From NCBI GenBank assembly GCA_037133475.1, contig JBAXOB010000013.1, positions 1 to 64,000 of the forward strand: a DNA stretch of 64,000 nucleotides, read 5' to 3'. The notes beneath the pieces are model-generated. The model worked only from the letters and a program-made list of their open reading frames with translations, had not been told where the DNA came from and searched no databases. The DNA comes from CAIVAT01 sp037133475 (lineage in GTDB: Bacteria > Bacteroidota > Bacteroidia > Bacteroidales > FEN-979). Position numbers and translations under genes: made by a program. This document shows positions 8,572-17,729 of this stretch, one piece after another (within the stretch, counting starts at the first letter, position 1; each line of letters opens with the position of its first letter).

Positions 8572-9297
8572 CAGGTCATTTTTTACCGAATCATTTAGTT
8601 CAACTTCCGGGAAGTCTCCATTGGCAAGCAATGTGGAAAGGAAGTTATTCGTTGCCGGGTCGTTGCCATAAAAATATTTGATGGAAATTGAAAACCCGTT
8701 GTTTTCATAGTTCAAACGGTTTCCCTTTGTATCGGTGATATAAAAAACATCTTTATCAACAGGGATACCGTTCAGGTATTTTGACGACAGCGTTCCGACA
8801 AGGTTTCCCGGTTTAAGCCGAAGCAACTCGGAGAACAGGAACTCCCCCATCACAAAAGAGCCGTTTACGAAGAAGAAGAGGGATCTCATCTTCATTCCCT
8901 GCAACGTTTCGTTATATCCTGCTACCATTAATTTCACGTCGTTAATGGTAATGACCTTCATGCAATCCGGCTTCCCTTTACTCTTAAACAGTTGTTTATT
9001 GCCTGTCATAAAGGGAATCCGGCCATAATCGATCAGGGTGGAAGTTTGAAATTCCAGTGAATTCTTGATCTTGTTAACAAAGACCAGCAGGTGAACTGAA
9101 ATCTCATCCTTGATACACCCGTTGATGGGACTCCGGAGATTGCTGGTCTTGAAGAATGTCAGGAATTCATGGCTGTAACGGCCATAGACCAGCGAATAAT
9201 ACCAGAGCCTGATGAGCAGGGTTACCCGTTGCCTCATAAATATCAGTACCAGCAATAGTACGCAGATGGAGATGATAACTGTCATGAAGTTAACCAT
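8557..9297 (-). CDS. Membrane-anchored protein of unknown function
   Basis: I do not recognise this 246-residue protein. Starting at the first ATG (9297), a single hydrophobic helix (FMTVIISICVLLLVLIFM) comes immediately, followed by basic residues (RQRV). That suggests an N-terminal anchor with a cytoplasmic body of mixed alpha/beta character. The frame stays open to a TTG at 9372, which would add a second weakly hydrophobic stretch. The 3' end overlaps the clpC 3' end by 15 nt, tail to tail. The gene is probably monocistronic. Confidence 0.6.
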   Translation of the reverse strand: MVNFMTVIISICVLLLVLIFMRQRVTLLIRLWYYSLVYGRYSHEFLTFFKTSNLRSPINGCIKDEISVHLLVFVNKIKNSLEFQTSTLIDYGRIPFMTGNKQLFKSKGKPDCMKVITINDVKLMVAGYNETLQGMKMRSLFFFVNGSFVMGEFLFSELLRLKPGNLVGTLSSKYLNGIPVDKDVFYITDTKGNRLNYENNGFSISIKYFYGNDPATNNFLSTLLANGDFPEVELNDSVKNDLLDLF

Positions 9298-9405
9298 ACC
9301 TCCGTCCAGTACGCCGTCTCTGTCGGGCCTGGCAAGTAAAATTGCGAAAATATTTGAGATGAGGATCGTCAATTTGTTTTTGGTTCTTGCGAAATTAATA
9401 AAAAT

Positions 9406-11193
9406 CTAGAATTTATAACAATTATCCTCGATCAGTTTGTCGGCAATACTTCTGCGCGCCTCCTTCACGTTGATGTCTGCAACGGTTGTAAGTACCCCGG
9501 CAACTCTCTTATATTTCAGGATGCTGTCGGCACCGGCAAAGGAATTGATGGCATCCTGGGCCGGTTTCCTGATTTTATCTGCTGCATCATAAATGAAGAC
9601 ATCCAGCATCTGGCGGTAAAGATCGGAATGGTTGAGCCCGAGAAGTTCCATCTTCTTGATCCTAAGGGTCATCGCTTCGGCGACATAGGTTTCCATGATC
9701 ATGTCGGTAAGATTATTCAAAACCTCCTGTTCCATGATCAGTTTCTTGTCGAAAAATTTCGAGGCGCCCTGGATAATAATGAGGATTAGATTCTTAAAAT
9801 TCTTGATGTTCCTGAGTTTTTCCTCAAAATAGCTTTCGCCCTCGTTTTTATTATCGGTCAGGTTATCGAGGTTGGCAACCAGGGCATCGGCCTTGCCAAA
9901 AAGATCGAAATCTCCCTTCATGGCTCTTTTCATGGCTGTATCAACCACCAGCAGGCGGTTGATCTCGTTGGTGCCTTCGAAGATCCTGTTGATCCTTGAA
10001 TCGCGGTAACCTCTTTCAACAGCCATCTCTGCAGAATAACCCATACCTCCGTGGATCTGGACTGCTTCGTCAATGATAAAATCAAGGACCTCGGATCCAT
10101 AAACCTTCAGGATGGCGGCCTCAACTGCATAATGGCTGATTCCTTCAACGGAGGCCTTTCCCTTATCCATTCCGGAGGCCTTGTTCTTTTCAATCAGGTC
10201 GTCGATATCCTTGCTGAGGCGGTAAATGGAACATTCCAGGGCAAAGGTTTTGATCACCTGTTCGGCGAGCTTGTGCTTGATGGAACCGAAAGTCGAGATA
10301 AAAACGCCAAATTGTTTACGTTCATTGGCATATTTCACCGAGTCGATGATGGCCTTTTTGGAGGCCCCCAATACATTGGCGCCAAGTTTGATACGTCCCA
10401 TGTGCAGGATACTCAGGGCAATCCTGAATCCTTCCCCCCTGTTGCCGATCAGGTTTTCAACAGGAACCTTGACATCGTTGTAGAAGATCTGGGCGGTGGA
10501 GGAGCCTTTAATCCCCATTTTATGTTCATCGGGGTTAATGACAACCCCCGGATAATCGCGTTCAACAATAAATGCACTTAAAACCCTGTCCTTGTCGATT
10601 TTGGCAAAGACCACCTGGGTATCGGCAAAGTTGGCATTGGTGATCCACATTTTCTGCCCGTTCAGGATATAGTGTTTGCCGTCCTCGGAGAGGATTGCAC
10701 TGGTTTTTCCGGAGTTTGCGTCACTTCCGGCACCCGGTTCCGTCAGGCAATAGGCGCCGATCAGCTCGCCGCTGGCGAGGCGCGTTACATACCGCTGGCG
10801 TTGTTCTTCATTACCATAATACATGATGGGCAGGGTGCCGATACCCGTATGCGCCATAAATGCAACAGAGAACGAATGGCCGGCGCCGATGGTTTCGGCT
10901 GCCAGCATCTGGGTGACGAATGATTGCCCGAACCCGCCGTATTCTTCCGGAATGGAGATACCCATCAAACCCAGTTCCCCGGCTTTCTTCAGGGTGCTTT
11001 TCATCAGGTTGATATCCGGAGAATCGATCTGTTCGATATTCGGATAAAGTTCGGTATCCAGGAAGTCCTGAATGGTTTGTGCAATCATCTTCTGCTCTTC
11101 ATTGAATTCTTCGGGAATGAAAATATCCCCGGCTTCAATTTCATCAACGAGAAACTCACCACTTTTAAGTACTTTCTTGTTCTCCATTTCCAT
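9406..11193 (-). CDS. Acyl-CoA dehydrogenase, long (VLCAD-like) form
   Basis: FAD enzyme that inserts the 2,3-double bond into acyl-CoA and passes electrons to ETF. At 595 residues it is far longer than the usual 380-400. The core carries CLTEPGAGSD (149-158), KMWITNA (181-187), ERKQFG and the catalytic-base region IFEGTNE (Glu406), followed by an extra helical C-terminal domain of about 150 residues, as in VLCAD and ACAD9-type enzymes. It is the last gene of the etfB-etfA-Fe-S operon, so its acceptor is inferred to be the ETF encoded beside it. Chain-length preference cannot be read from the sequence. Met3 is an alternative start. Confidence 0.9.
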   Translation of the reverse strand: MEMENKKVLKSGEFLVDEIEAGDIFIPEEFNEEQKMIAQTIQDFLDTELYPNIEQIDSPDINLMKSTLKKAGELGLMGISIPEEYGGFGQSFVTQMLAAETIGAGHSFSVAFMAHTGIGTLPIMYYGNEEQRQRYVTRLASGELIGAYCLTEPGAGSDANSGKTSAILSEDGKHYILNGQKMWITNANFADTQVVFAKIDKDRVLSAFIVERDYPGVVINPDEHKMGIKGSSTAQIFYNDVKVPVENLIGNRGEGFRIALSILHMGRIKLGANVLGASKKAIIDSVKYANERKQFGVFISTFGSIKHKLAEQVIKTFALECSIYRLSKDIDDLIEKNKASGMDKGKASVEGISHYAVEAAILKVYGSEVLDFIIDEAVQIHGGMGYSAEMAVERGYRDSRINRIFEGTNEINRLLVVDTAMKRAMKGDFDLFGKADALVANLDNLTDNKNEGESYFEEKLRNIKNFKNLILIIIQGASKFFDKKLIMEQEVLNNLTDMIMETYVAEAMTLRIKKMELLGLNHSDLYRQMLDVFIYDAADKIRKPAQDAINSFAGADSILKYKRVAGVLTTVADINVKEARRSIADKLIEDNCYKF

Positions 11194-11205
11194 TGGTTTA
11201 ATTTG

Positions 11206-12000
11206 TTATAGATTTAGCGATTGTACAATCAGTTCGGCAATATCAAAGTTTTTTATATCCTCTTCCCTGTTTTTATTCTTTATTCCGTCGGTAAGCATCG
11301 TCATGCAGAAGGGACAGGCCGTTGCGATGATTTTAGCATCAGTTCTCAACGCCTCTTCCGTGCGTTCGGTATAAACCTCCTTATTCCCTTTTTCAGCCTC
11401 CTTGAACATCTGGGTTCCGCCGCCGCCGCAGCAAAAGGCGAAACTTTTATTCCGCTCCATCTCAACCAGGTTGGTGGTGAGATTTTTCAGGATCGAACGC
11501 GGCTCAAAATAGATGTCATTGGCCCTGCCCAGGTAGCAGGGGTCGTGATAGGTTATGCACACATTACTGTTTGTGAGCATTCCCGGTTTTATCTTCCCTG
11601 TTAAAAAACACTGATCCAGGAACTGAAGGTAATTGATCGTCTCAAACCCGGCCCCGAGATCTGGGTATTCATTTTTAAAAATATTATAGCAATGAGGGCA
11701 GATGGTGATTATTTTCCTGATGCCATAGGATTCAAAGAGTGCGATATTCTGAAGGGCCTGCATCTGGTAAAGCATCTCGTTCCCGGCCCTGCGCGCAGGA
11801 TCGCCGGTACACGACTCCTCTTTTCCAAGCACTGCATAACTGATGTCAAGGAACGTCAATATCTTCGCAAATGCCTGGGCGACTTTCTGGTATCGGTCAT
11901 CAAAGGCCCCGGCACATCCCACCCAGAACAAATATTCAGGATGTTCTCCCCTGGCATGCAGATCGGCCATAACGGGGACATCGACTTTAACAACTTTCAT
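11206..12000 (-). CDS. CCG-domain (HdrB-like) Fe-S protein
   Basis: A 264-residue protein with two cysteine-rich CCG-type domains, as in HdrB/HdrD and GlpC. The cysteines are Cys29 (WVGCAG), Cys64, Cys101/Cys104 (CPHC) in repeat one and Cys155 (DPCYLG), Cys190-191 (CCGGGG), Cys229/Cys232 (CPFC) in repeat two. Such domains bind the non-cubane [4Fe-4S] clusters of heterodisulfide reductase. The ATG at 12000 is chosen: it leaves 17 nt after the upstream stop, while longer readings overlap that gene and lack family sequence. I infer that it completes the membrane Fe-S protein encoded just before it, forming a two-subunit ETF:quinone oxidoreductase. Confidence 0.85.
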   Translation of the reverse strand: MKVVKVDVPVMADLHARGEHPEYLFWVGCAGAFDDRYQKVAQAFAKILTFLDISYAVLGKEESCTGDPARRAGNEMLYQMQALQNIALFESYGIRKIITICPHCYNIFKNEYPDLGAGFETINYLQFLDQCFLTGKIKPGMLTNSNVCITYHDPCYLGRANDIYFEPRSILKNLTTNLVEMERNKSFAFCCGGGGTQMFKEAEKGNKEVYTERTEEALRTDAKIIATACPFCMTMLTDGIKNKNREEDIKNFDIAELIVQSLNL

Positions 12001-12017
12001 AGCAGGGGCAGTTCTTG

Positions 12018-13337
12018 TTAGTTTACATGGATCACCAGATCCTGCGCCCATTTCAGGCGATCCTCCGCGGAGAACTGCCATGCGGCGCCATTATTTTCAA
12101 TGTTCCCAAATATCCATTTGATCCCGCTTGGCGCAGATGCCTCTTCCATCACCAGGTACCTGCGCATGTCAATGATGAGCGTGGGATGGTTGATATTGAT
12201 GGGGCATTCCTTTGCACAGGCGTTACACGTGGTACAGGCCCACAATTCCTCCTCCGTGATATAATCCCGGAGCAATGATTTTTTATCCGAATAACTCATC
12301 CCCTCCTTTACCAGTCCGGGACCCTTTTCTTTCATCCTGGCCCTCACATTCATAATGATCTTGCGCGGCGACAACAGCTTCCCGGTAAGGTTGGCGGGGC
12401 AAACCGATGTACAACGCCCGCATTCGGTGCAGGAGAGCGAATCAAAGTAATTTTTCCAGGAAACATCTTCAATGTCCTTAACGCCAAACCGTTCGATGAC
12501 AGGTTCCCCGGCAGCCATGTCAGCGATACTCTCCGGGTTCAGCATCAACTTAACTTCACGGGTGATGTTGTCCATGTTTGGCAATTTCCCGAGCGGTTCC
12601 AGCCTCGACAGGAACACATTGGGAATCGACATGAAAACATGGAAATGTTTGGAGTAAGGAAGTACATTGGCAAAAACAAATATCATCAGGATATGAAGCC
12701 ACCAGCAGCATTCGTAAACCATGTTTATCTGTCCGGCAGGCATGCTGCTGAAGAGACCGGCAAACATGCGGCTTACCGGGTAGATCCCGGGAGTGCCCGC
12801 TTCAGCGCCCGTATGGATCGCTACAAAGGCCATATTCATTCCCAGCAGCGAGATCATCAGGATGAGGATCATGGTGAGGGCAATGTTGGCATCCATATGG
12901 GAGACCTTCTTCATCTCGGTCCCTTCAAACCTGCGGATGTGAAAAAACAGGCGGCGGGCCAGGAATATCGCGATACAGACGGCAACCACCAAACCGAAAA
13001 TGTCGCCCGAAGCGACAATAAGGGTATAAACAGGGCCAAGGATCGATAAAAAATGGTCGGTTCTGAAAAGACCGTCGATGATCATCTCGATACTGCCGAA
13101 GGCAATGACGCAAAAGCCCCAGAACACCAGGGCATGGAAAAGACCGATAACGGGTTTGCGGAAAATTTTTGTCTGTACAAAGGCAACCTCAAACATTACC
13201 CAAAACCGTTTACCCAGGTCGCGTACCGCAAAAGCCCTCCTCGTCAGTTTGAAATAACGGATGATGCGTTGAATGGTAAAGGTGAAAACAGCTATGGTTA
13301 CGAGCAGCGTTACCGCAAAAATGATCTGTTTAACCAT
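12018..13337 (-). CDS. Membrane Fe-S oxidoreductase, NarI/HdrC-like
   Basis: A 439-residue integral membrane electron carrier. There are about six hydrophobic segments in the first 235 residues, with His68, His215, His231 and His233 as possible haem b ligands of a NarI-like domain. A soluble ferredoxin domain follows with two classical [4Fe-4S] motifs: Cys303-306-309-313 and Cys368-371-374-378. In known ETF:menaquinone oxidoreductases (EMO, the DUF224 type of syntrophic fatty-acid oxidisers) this part is fused to the CCG domains; here those are in the next gene. It sits 7 nt after etfA, indicating tight operon coupling. Role inferred: passing electrons from ETF to menaquinone. Confidence 0.85.
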   Translation of the reverse strand: MVKQIIFAVTLLVTIAVFTFTIQRIIRYFKLTRRAFAVRDLGKRFWVMFEVAFVQTKIFRKPVIGLFHALVFWGFCVIAFGSIEMIIDGLFRTDHFLSILGPVYTLIVASGDIFGLVVAVCIAIFLARRLFFHIRRFEGTEMKKVSHMDANIALTMILILMISLLGMNMAFVAIHTGAEAGTPGIYPVSRMFAGLFSSMPAGQINMVYECCWWLHILMIFVFANVLPYSKHFHVFMSIPNVFLSRLEPLGKLPNMDNITREVKLMLNPESIADMAAGEPVIERFGVKDIEDVSWKNYFDSLSCTECGRCTSVCPANLTGKLLSPRKIIMNVRARMKEKGPGLVKEGMSYSDKKSLLRDYITEEELWACTTCNACAKECPININHPTLIIDMRRYLVMEEASAPSGIKWIFGNIENNGAAWQFSAEDRLKWAQDLVIHVN

Positions 13338-13344
13338 AATGGAC

Positions 13345-14316
13345 CTATTTCCCCTTAATTTCCTTATATGCCGCTACAAGCTTAGGCAGCACCTTGCTGG
13401 CGTCGCCAACAATCCCGTACTGGGCGGCAGAAAAAATGGGTGCATCCTTATCGGTATTGATCGCCACAATGAATTTGGAAGAGCTTACCCCCGCCAGGTG
13501 CTGGGTAGCGCCGGAGATACCAATGGCAAAATAGAGGTTGGGTGCAATGATTTTTCCGGTCTGGCCGGTATGTTCTTCGTGTGGCCTCCAGCCTTCATCG
13601 GAGACAGGTCGTGAACAGGCAGTGGCAGCGCCAAGCAATTCGGCAAACTCCACGATCGGTCCCCAGTTGTCGGGCGATTTCATCCCGCGGCCGCCGGAAA
13701 CCACGATATCTGCATCCGTCAGTAAAATCTTGCCATCCTGTTTCTGTACCTCGAGGACCTGTGTTTTAACGCCAGCCTGGTTCCATTCAACCTGAACCTC
13801 GGATATGGCCGCATTTTTATTCATTTCGACCAGTTCAAAAGAGTTCTGGGCCAGTGTCAGTATCTTTATTTCAGAGTTGATGACAAAATTGGCATAGGCA
13901 TTCCCTGAAAAGACCTTTTTATAAACCACGAAAGGGTTGACGGAGGAAGGAAGTTTGCTTACCCCCGACCCGAGGCCGGCTTTGAGTTTTACCGAAAGCC
14001 GCGGGGCGATGGCTTTGCCTGTATTGTTGTTGGAAAGGACCACCACCACGGCATTTTCCTTTTGGGCGATGCCGGCTATAACGGAGGTGAAAGCCTGGCT
14101 GTCGAAACCCTGGATGGCCCCATTGCATGCGTTGATGATCCTGTCGGCTCCAAATTTTCCCAATTTCGCCATTTCATCCTTATCAACGTTCCCGATAGTC
14201 AGGGCAATGGCGTCGGTTGAAAGCATTTCCGCAACCCTGGCGCCATAGGAAACCAGCTCAAAACTGAGTTTCTTAAATTTCCCTTCCCAATTTTCTACAA
14301 AGATTAAAACTGACAT
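13345..14316 (-). CDS. etfA: Electron transfer flavoprotein alpha subunit
   Basis: ETF alpha subunit (323 residues), which holds the electron-carrying FAD. The C-terminal FAD domain carries SGGRGMKSPDNW, then GQTGKIIAPNLYFAIG with SGATQHLAG, and the terminal INTDKDAPIF motif. The N-terminal Rossmann-like domain (1-190) pairs with EtfB. It lies 27 nt after etfB. Whether this ETF is ordinary or bifurcating is not decided by what I can see; the partners encoded here (acyl-CoA dehydrogenase and a membrane Fe-S protein) favour ordinary transfer to quinone. Confidence 0.93.
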   Translation of the reverse strand: MSVLIFVENWEGKFKKLSFELVSYGARVAEMLSTDAIALTIGNVDKDEMAKLGKFGADRIINACNGAIQGFDSQAFTSVIAGIAQKENAVVVVLSNNNTGKAIAPRLSVKLKAGLGSGVSKLPSSVNPFVVYKKVFSGNAYANFVINSEIKILTLAQNSFELVEMNKNAAISEVQVEWNQAGVKTQVLEVQKQDGKILLTDADIVVSGGRGMKSPDNWGPIVEFAELLGAATACSRPVSDEGWRPHEEHTGQTGKIIAPNLYFAIGISGATQHLAGVSSSKFIVAINTDKDAPIFSAAQYGIVGDASKVLPKLVAAYKEIKGK

Positions 14317-14343
14317 ATATCGATTTTTGTGTGATCAGACAAG

Positions 14344-15093
14344 TTAGATTATTTTTGCTTCATTCTGCAGTAATTCAATCAGTTGTCCCGGATTTTCAGG
14401 ATCAACGAATTTACAGGCTGCCCTTGGTTTCGGCATTTCAAACGCCATAAGTCCGGTCATTGAGGTAACCGAACAGGGTTCGACGACCTTGAGAGGTTTG
14501 GTACGTGCCATCATGATTCCACGCATGGCGGCAATCCTGGGTTCTTTGGCAATCCCCTTCTGCACGATGGCAACCACCGGGGTCTGTACCGAAATAACCT
14601 CTTTTCCCCCATCAATTTCACGGGTAACCTGAACCTGGCCGTTGTCGATCTTCACGCCGGAAACGGAAGAAACCGAGGGGATATCCAGGAATTCCGCCAG
14701 CATCCCGCCAACGTTCGAACCGTTGTAATCGCTCGATTCGATCCCGCAGAAGATCAGGTCATAACCCCCTTCTCTGACAGCCTCTGCAAGCTGGCCGGCA
14801 ACAAAATAGGCATCACCTGCCTCAGCATTGATCCTGATGGCATCATCGGCGCCGATAGCCAGCGCTTTACGGATGGTGGGCTCGGTGGCGGCAGGTCCGA
14901 CATGGACCACCGTAACCGACTGGATCCCGTTGGCTGCATCATCCTTGAGTTCAAGGGCCCTGGTCAGGGATAACTCATCCCACGGATTGATAACCCATTG
15001 CACTCCGGTAACGTCTAACTTCTTGTGATCGTCAATGAATTTGACCTTGGTCGTTGTATCAGGAACGTGACTTATGCAAACTAATATCTTCAT
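14344..15093 (-). CDS. etfB: Electron transfer flavoprotein beta subunit
   Basis: ETF beta subunit (249 residues), first gene of the five-gene operon. Family features are the N-terminal MKILVCISHVPDT, the nucleotide-domain stretch VINPWDELSLTRALELKD, GADDAIRI, the GIESSDYNGSNVGG loop, and the C-terminal ARTKPLKVVEP recognition-loop region near residue 190. It binds the second nucleotide (AMP, or FAD in bifurcating types). A -7 box at 15131-15138 probably drives the whole operon. Confidence 0.93.
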   Translation of the reverse strand: MKILVCISHVPDTTTKVKFIDDHKKLDVTGVQWVINPWDELSLTRALELKDDAANGIQSVTVVHVGPAATEPTIRKALAIGADDAIRINAEAGDAYFVAGQLAEAVREGGYDLIFCGIESSDYNGSNVGGMLAEFLDIPSVSSVSGVKIDNGQVQVTREIDGGKEVISVQTPVVAIVQKGIAKEPRIAAMRGIMMARTKPLKVVEPCSVTSMTGLMAFEMPKPRAACKFVDPENPGQLIELLQNEAKII

Positions 15094-15130
15094 TGAAAAT
15101 AGTTTTTATAAAAAGACAAGATTTGGGGTG

Positions 15131-15138
15131 CAAAGATA
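15131..15138 (-). promoter_or_regulatory. -7 box of etf/acyl-CoA dehydrogenase operon
   Basis: TATCTTTG on the minus strand, 38 nt upstream of the etfB ATG and just beyond the fabI stop codon (15161), so the operon could be transcribed independently of fabI. Confidence 0.45.
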
Positions 15139-15160
15139 AAAAAATCAACAGATAGATTGT

Positions 15161-15997
15161 CTATAAATTATCCGGGTCATCCAGACTTTTGTTGTATTGC
15201 GTCATCGCTTTTTGACTCATGGCCATGCTCGAAAACCCGCCATCGTGATAGATGTTCTGCATGGTGACCTTTTTCGAAAGGTCCGAGAACAGAACTATGG
15301 AAAAATCGGCGCATTCGTCGGCTGTTGCATTGCCGAGCGGCGACATCCGGTCGGTGAAGTCAAGCAGCCCGTCAATGCCCTTGATGCCGCTTCCAGCGGT
15401 AGTCCTGGTAGGCGACTGGGAAATTGTATTGATGCGGATATGTTTCTCCCTGCCGTAGATGTAGCCGAAACTGCGGGCAATCGACTCCAGGATCGCTTTT
15501 GCATCAGCCATGTCATTGTATCCTACCAGCGTTCTCTGTGCGGCGATATAAGAAAGGGCCAGCACGGAACCCCATTCGGTGATGGCATCGAGCTTTTTGG
15601 CCACCTGCAGCATTTTATGAAACGACAGGGCGGAGATGTCGATGGTTTTCTGAAAGTAGTCGTAATCGAGGTCGTCGTAATCACGCTGTTTCCTGACATT
15701 CATCGACATCCCGATTGAATGGAGCACGAAATCAACTTTGCCTCCCAGCACCTCCATCGATTTGATGAACACATTTTCCAGGTCCTTCACGCTGGTGGCA
15801 TCGGCCGGGATAACCAGTGCATTGCACTGCTCGGCCAGTTCGTTGATTTCACCGAATCGCAGTGCTACCGGCGTATTCGACAGGGTGAACACGGCACCCT
15901 CTTCATGTGCCTTTGCCGCAATCTTCCAGGCAATGGATTTGTTATCCAATGCCCCGAAGATGATTCCTTTTTTTCCTTTTAATAAATTATATGTCAT
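15161..15997 (-). CDS. fabI: Enoyl-ACP reductase (NADH), FabI
   Basis: Last reductive step of the fatty-acid elongation cycle. The 278-residue SDR-type protein starts with a FabI nucleotide motif (GIIFGALDNKSIAWKIA) rather than the TGxxxGIG of FabG. Active-site residues by alignment with E. coli FabI are Tyr150 (LSYIAAQ), Tyr160 (GYNDM) and Lys167 (DAKAIL). The substrate-binding loop ISQSPTRTTAGSGI follows, then DGGFSSMAM near the C-terminus. It lies 33 nt after recN on the same strand, at the end of the bamD-recN run. Confidence 0.93.
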   Translation of the reverse strand: MTYNLLKGKKGIIFGALDNKSIAWKIAAKAHEEGAVFTLSNTPVALRFGEINELAEQCNALVIPADATSVKDLENVFIKSMEVLGGKVDFVLHSIGMSMNVRKQRDYDDLDYDYFQKTIDISALSFHKMLQVAKKLDAITEWGSVLALSYIAAQRTLVGYNDMADAKAILESIARSFGYIYGREKHIRINTISQSPTRTTAGSGIKGIDGLLDFTDRMSPLGNATADECADFSIVLFSDLSKKVTMQNIYHDGGFSSMAMSQKAMTQYNKSLDDPDNL

Positions 15998-16030
15998 TAT
16001 TTTGGTTCCTTTTAATGAATAAATGATGGA

Positions 16031-17686
16031 TTAATTTCCCAGCAATTCATGCGCCATTTTCACTGCTGAATCGGTAACGATGTCATTGCTGAGCATTTTT
16101 GCAATTTCAACCACACGCTCCTGCCCGGCCAGCTGTTTGATGAAGGTGGTCGTGTTTCCCTTGTTCTCGGTTTTGTAAACCCAGTAATGATGATCCCCCT
16201 TGCCTGCTATCTGCGGAAGATGGGTTATGGCGATAACCTGCATGCGGGTACCCATCTTTTTCAGGATGGTTCCTACCTTGCCGGCCACCTCGCCCGAAAC
16301 GCCGTTGTCGATCTCATCAAACACGATGGTTGGCAGCAGGTTTTGCTGGCTGATCATCGACTTGATGCTCAACATCAGCCGTGACAATTCCCCTCCTGAA
16401 GCAGCATGGGACAGCTCTTTCATTTCAACCCCCTTGTTGGCGCTGAAAAGAAACCTCACCTTATCAATTCCGTCACGTGAAAGTTGGTCGGCACGCGAAC
16501 ATTCAATCCTGAACTGTGCCATGGCGATCCCCAGTTTTGCCAGTACCTGGCTGATCTCCCCTTCAAATTTCGAAAACACCTTAGTTCTTCCCGATGAAAT
16601 GGCCTCTGCGCGGGCCATCAGCAGGGATTCTCCGGTTGCAATTTCCACCGACAGGCTGGAAATCTGGTTTTCAAGATCAACCACATCCACCGCCTTTTTT
16701 TCCAGTGCCTCCTTTAGCCGGATCAAATCATCCACCGAAAACAGCTGATGTTTTTTCAACAACCGGTTCAGGTAATCAAGCCGCTGGGTCATCGTTTCCA
16801 TCGCCTCCGGATCGACCTCAATCTCCTCTTCAATAATAGATAAATCCTTGGATAAATCCTTAATATCTATATAATTACTATTTAAACGTTCAACTAAAAC
16901 CTGAAGATCATTTTTATACCTTGCAACGCTGTTTATATGATGGATTGCTTCGGATAGCCGGGCCAGGATACTGGCTTCAATTCCCACGATCAGCTGGCTG
17001 GCGCTGAACAGGTTGTTTTTGATCTCCCCTGCGTGGGTCAGCAGCTGAACCCCCTGCTCCAGCTCCTCAAACTCCCCGGACTTTAAATCAGCCTTTTGGA
17101 GCTCATCGAGCAGGAAAAGGTTGTAATCCCGTTCAATGGCCGATTTTGCCTCGAGTTGCTGCAAACCTGCCAGTTTCTTCCGTTGTTCGAGCAGGTCTGA
17201 AAAACCGGCACGATACGAGGCCACCTGCGGTTGAATACCGGCGTAACTGTCGATCACCGCCAGCTGGAAGTTTGAATCATTGAGCGTAATAATCGAGTTC
17301 TGGGAGTGAATGTTGACAAGCCTGTCGCCGAGATCCTTCAGCAGGGCCAGGTTTACAGGAGTATCGTTGATAAAGGCGCGGGATTTTCCGCCAGGGCTTA
17401 TCTCCCTGCGCAGGATGACCAGATCATCATAATCCAGTTCATTGACAATGAATAAGTTTTCAAGATTATAGCCGCTTATCTTAAATGTGCCTTCCACGAC
17501 GCATTTCCTGGTTTCATCCAGTAAAATACCTGAATCGGCCCGTTGACCCAGGATCAGCCCCAATGCTCCCAGCAGGATCGATTTCCCGGCACCGGTTTCA
17601 CCGGTAATCACCGACAACCCGCCTGAAAAATCAATTTCAAGCTCCTGAATGAGAATGTAATTTTTAATTGATAATTTAATGAGCAT
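16031..17686 (-). CDS. recN: DNA repair protein RecN
   Basis: SMC-like ATPase acting early in double-strand-break repair, 551 residues, standard length. The N-terminal half-site has Walker A GETGAGKS in the characteristic LSIKNYILIQELEIDF context. The middle is two antiparallel coiled-coil arms (about 150-360) rich in Leu, Glu and Lys. The C-terminal half-site has the signature ASGGELSRLMLSIK and Walker B PTIVFDEIDNGVSG, ending KMAHELLG. It follows porD after 43 nt. No SOS box was recognised, which is normal for this phylum. Confidence 0.95.
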   Translation of the reverse strand: MLIKLSIKNYILIQELEIDFSGGLSVITGETGAGKSILLGALGLILGQRADSGILLDETRKCVVEGTFKISGYNLENLFIVNELDYDDLVILRREISPGGKSRAFINDTPVNLALLKDLGDRLVNIHSQNSIITLNDSNFQLAVIDSYAGIQPQVASYRAGFSDLLEQRKKLAGLQQLEAKSAIERDYNLFLLDELQKADLKSGEFEELEQGVQLLTHAGEIKNNLFSASQLIVGIEASILARLSEAIHHINSVARYKNDLQVLVERLNSNYIDIKDLSKDLSIIEEEIEVDPEAMETMTQRLDYLNRLLKKHQLFSVDDLIRLKEALEKKAVDVVDLENQISSLSVEIATGESLLMARAEAISSGRTKVFSKFEGEISQVLAKLGIAMAQFRIECSRADQLSRDGIDKVRFLFSANKGVEMKELSHAASGGELSRLMLSIKSMISQQNLLPTIVFDEIDNGVSGEVAGKVGTILKKMGTRMQVIAITHLPQIAGKGDHHYWVYKTENKGNTTTFIKQLAGQERVVEIAKMLSNDIVTDSAVKMAHELLGN

Positions 17687-17729
17687 CGGTAACCATTTGA
17701 ATTAAAATTGGTACGCCGGCTGTCGTTTG

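Noticed and set aside
13345..15093. EtfAB as an electron-bifurcating ETF
   Set aside because: No ferredoxin-reducing or NADH-linked partner is encoded here, the neighbours point to quinone, and bifurcation-specific motifs could not be confirmed by eye.
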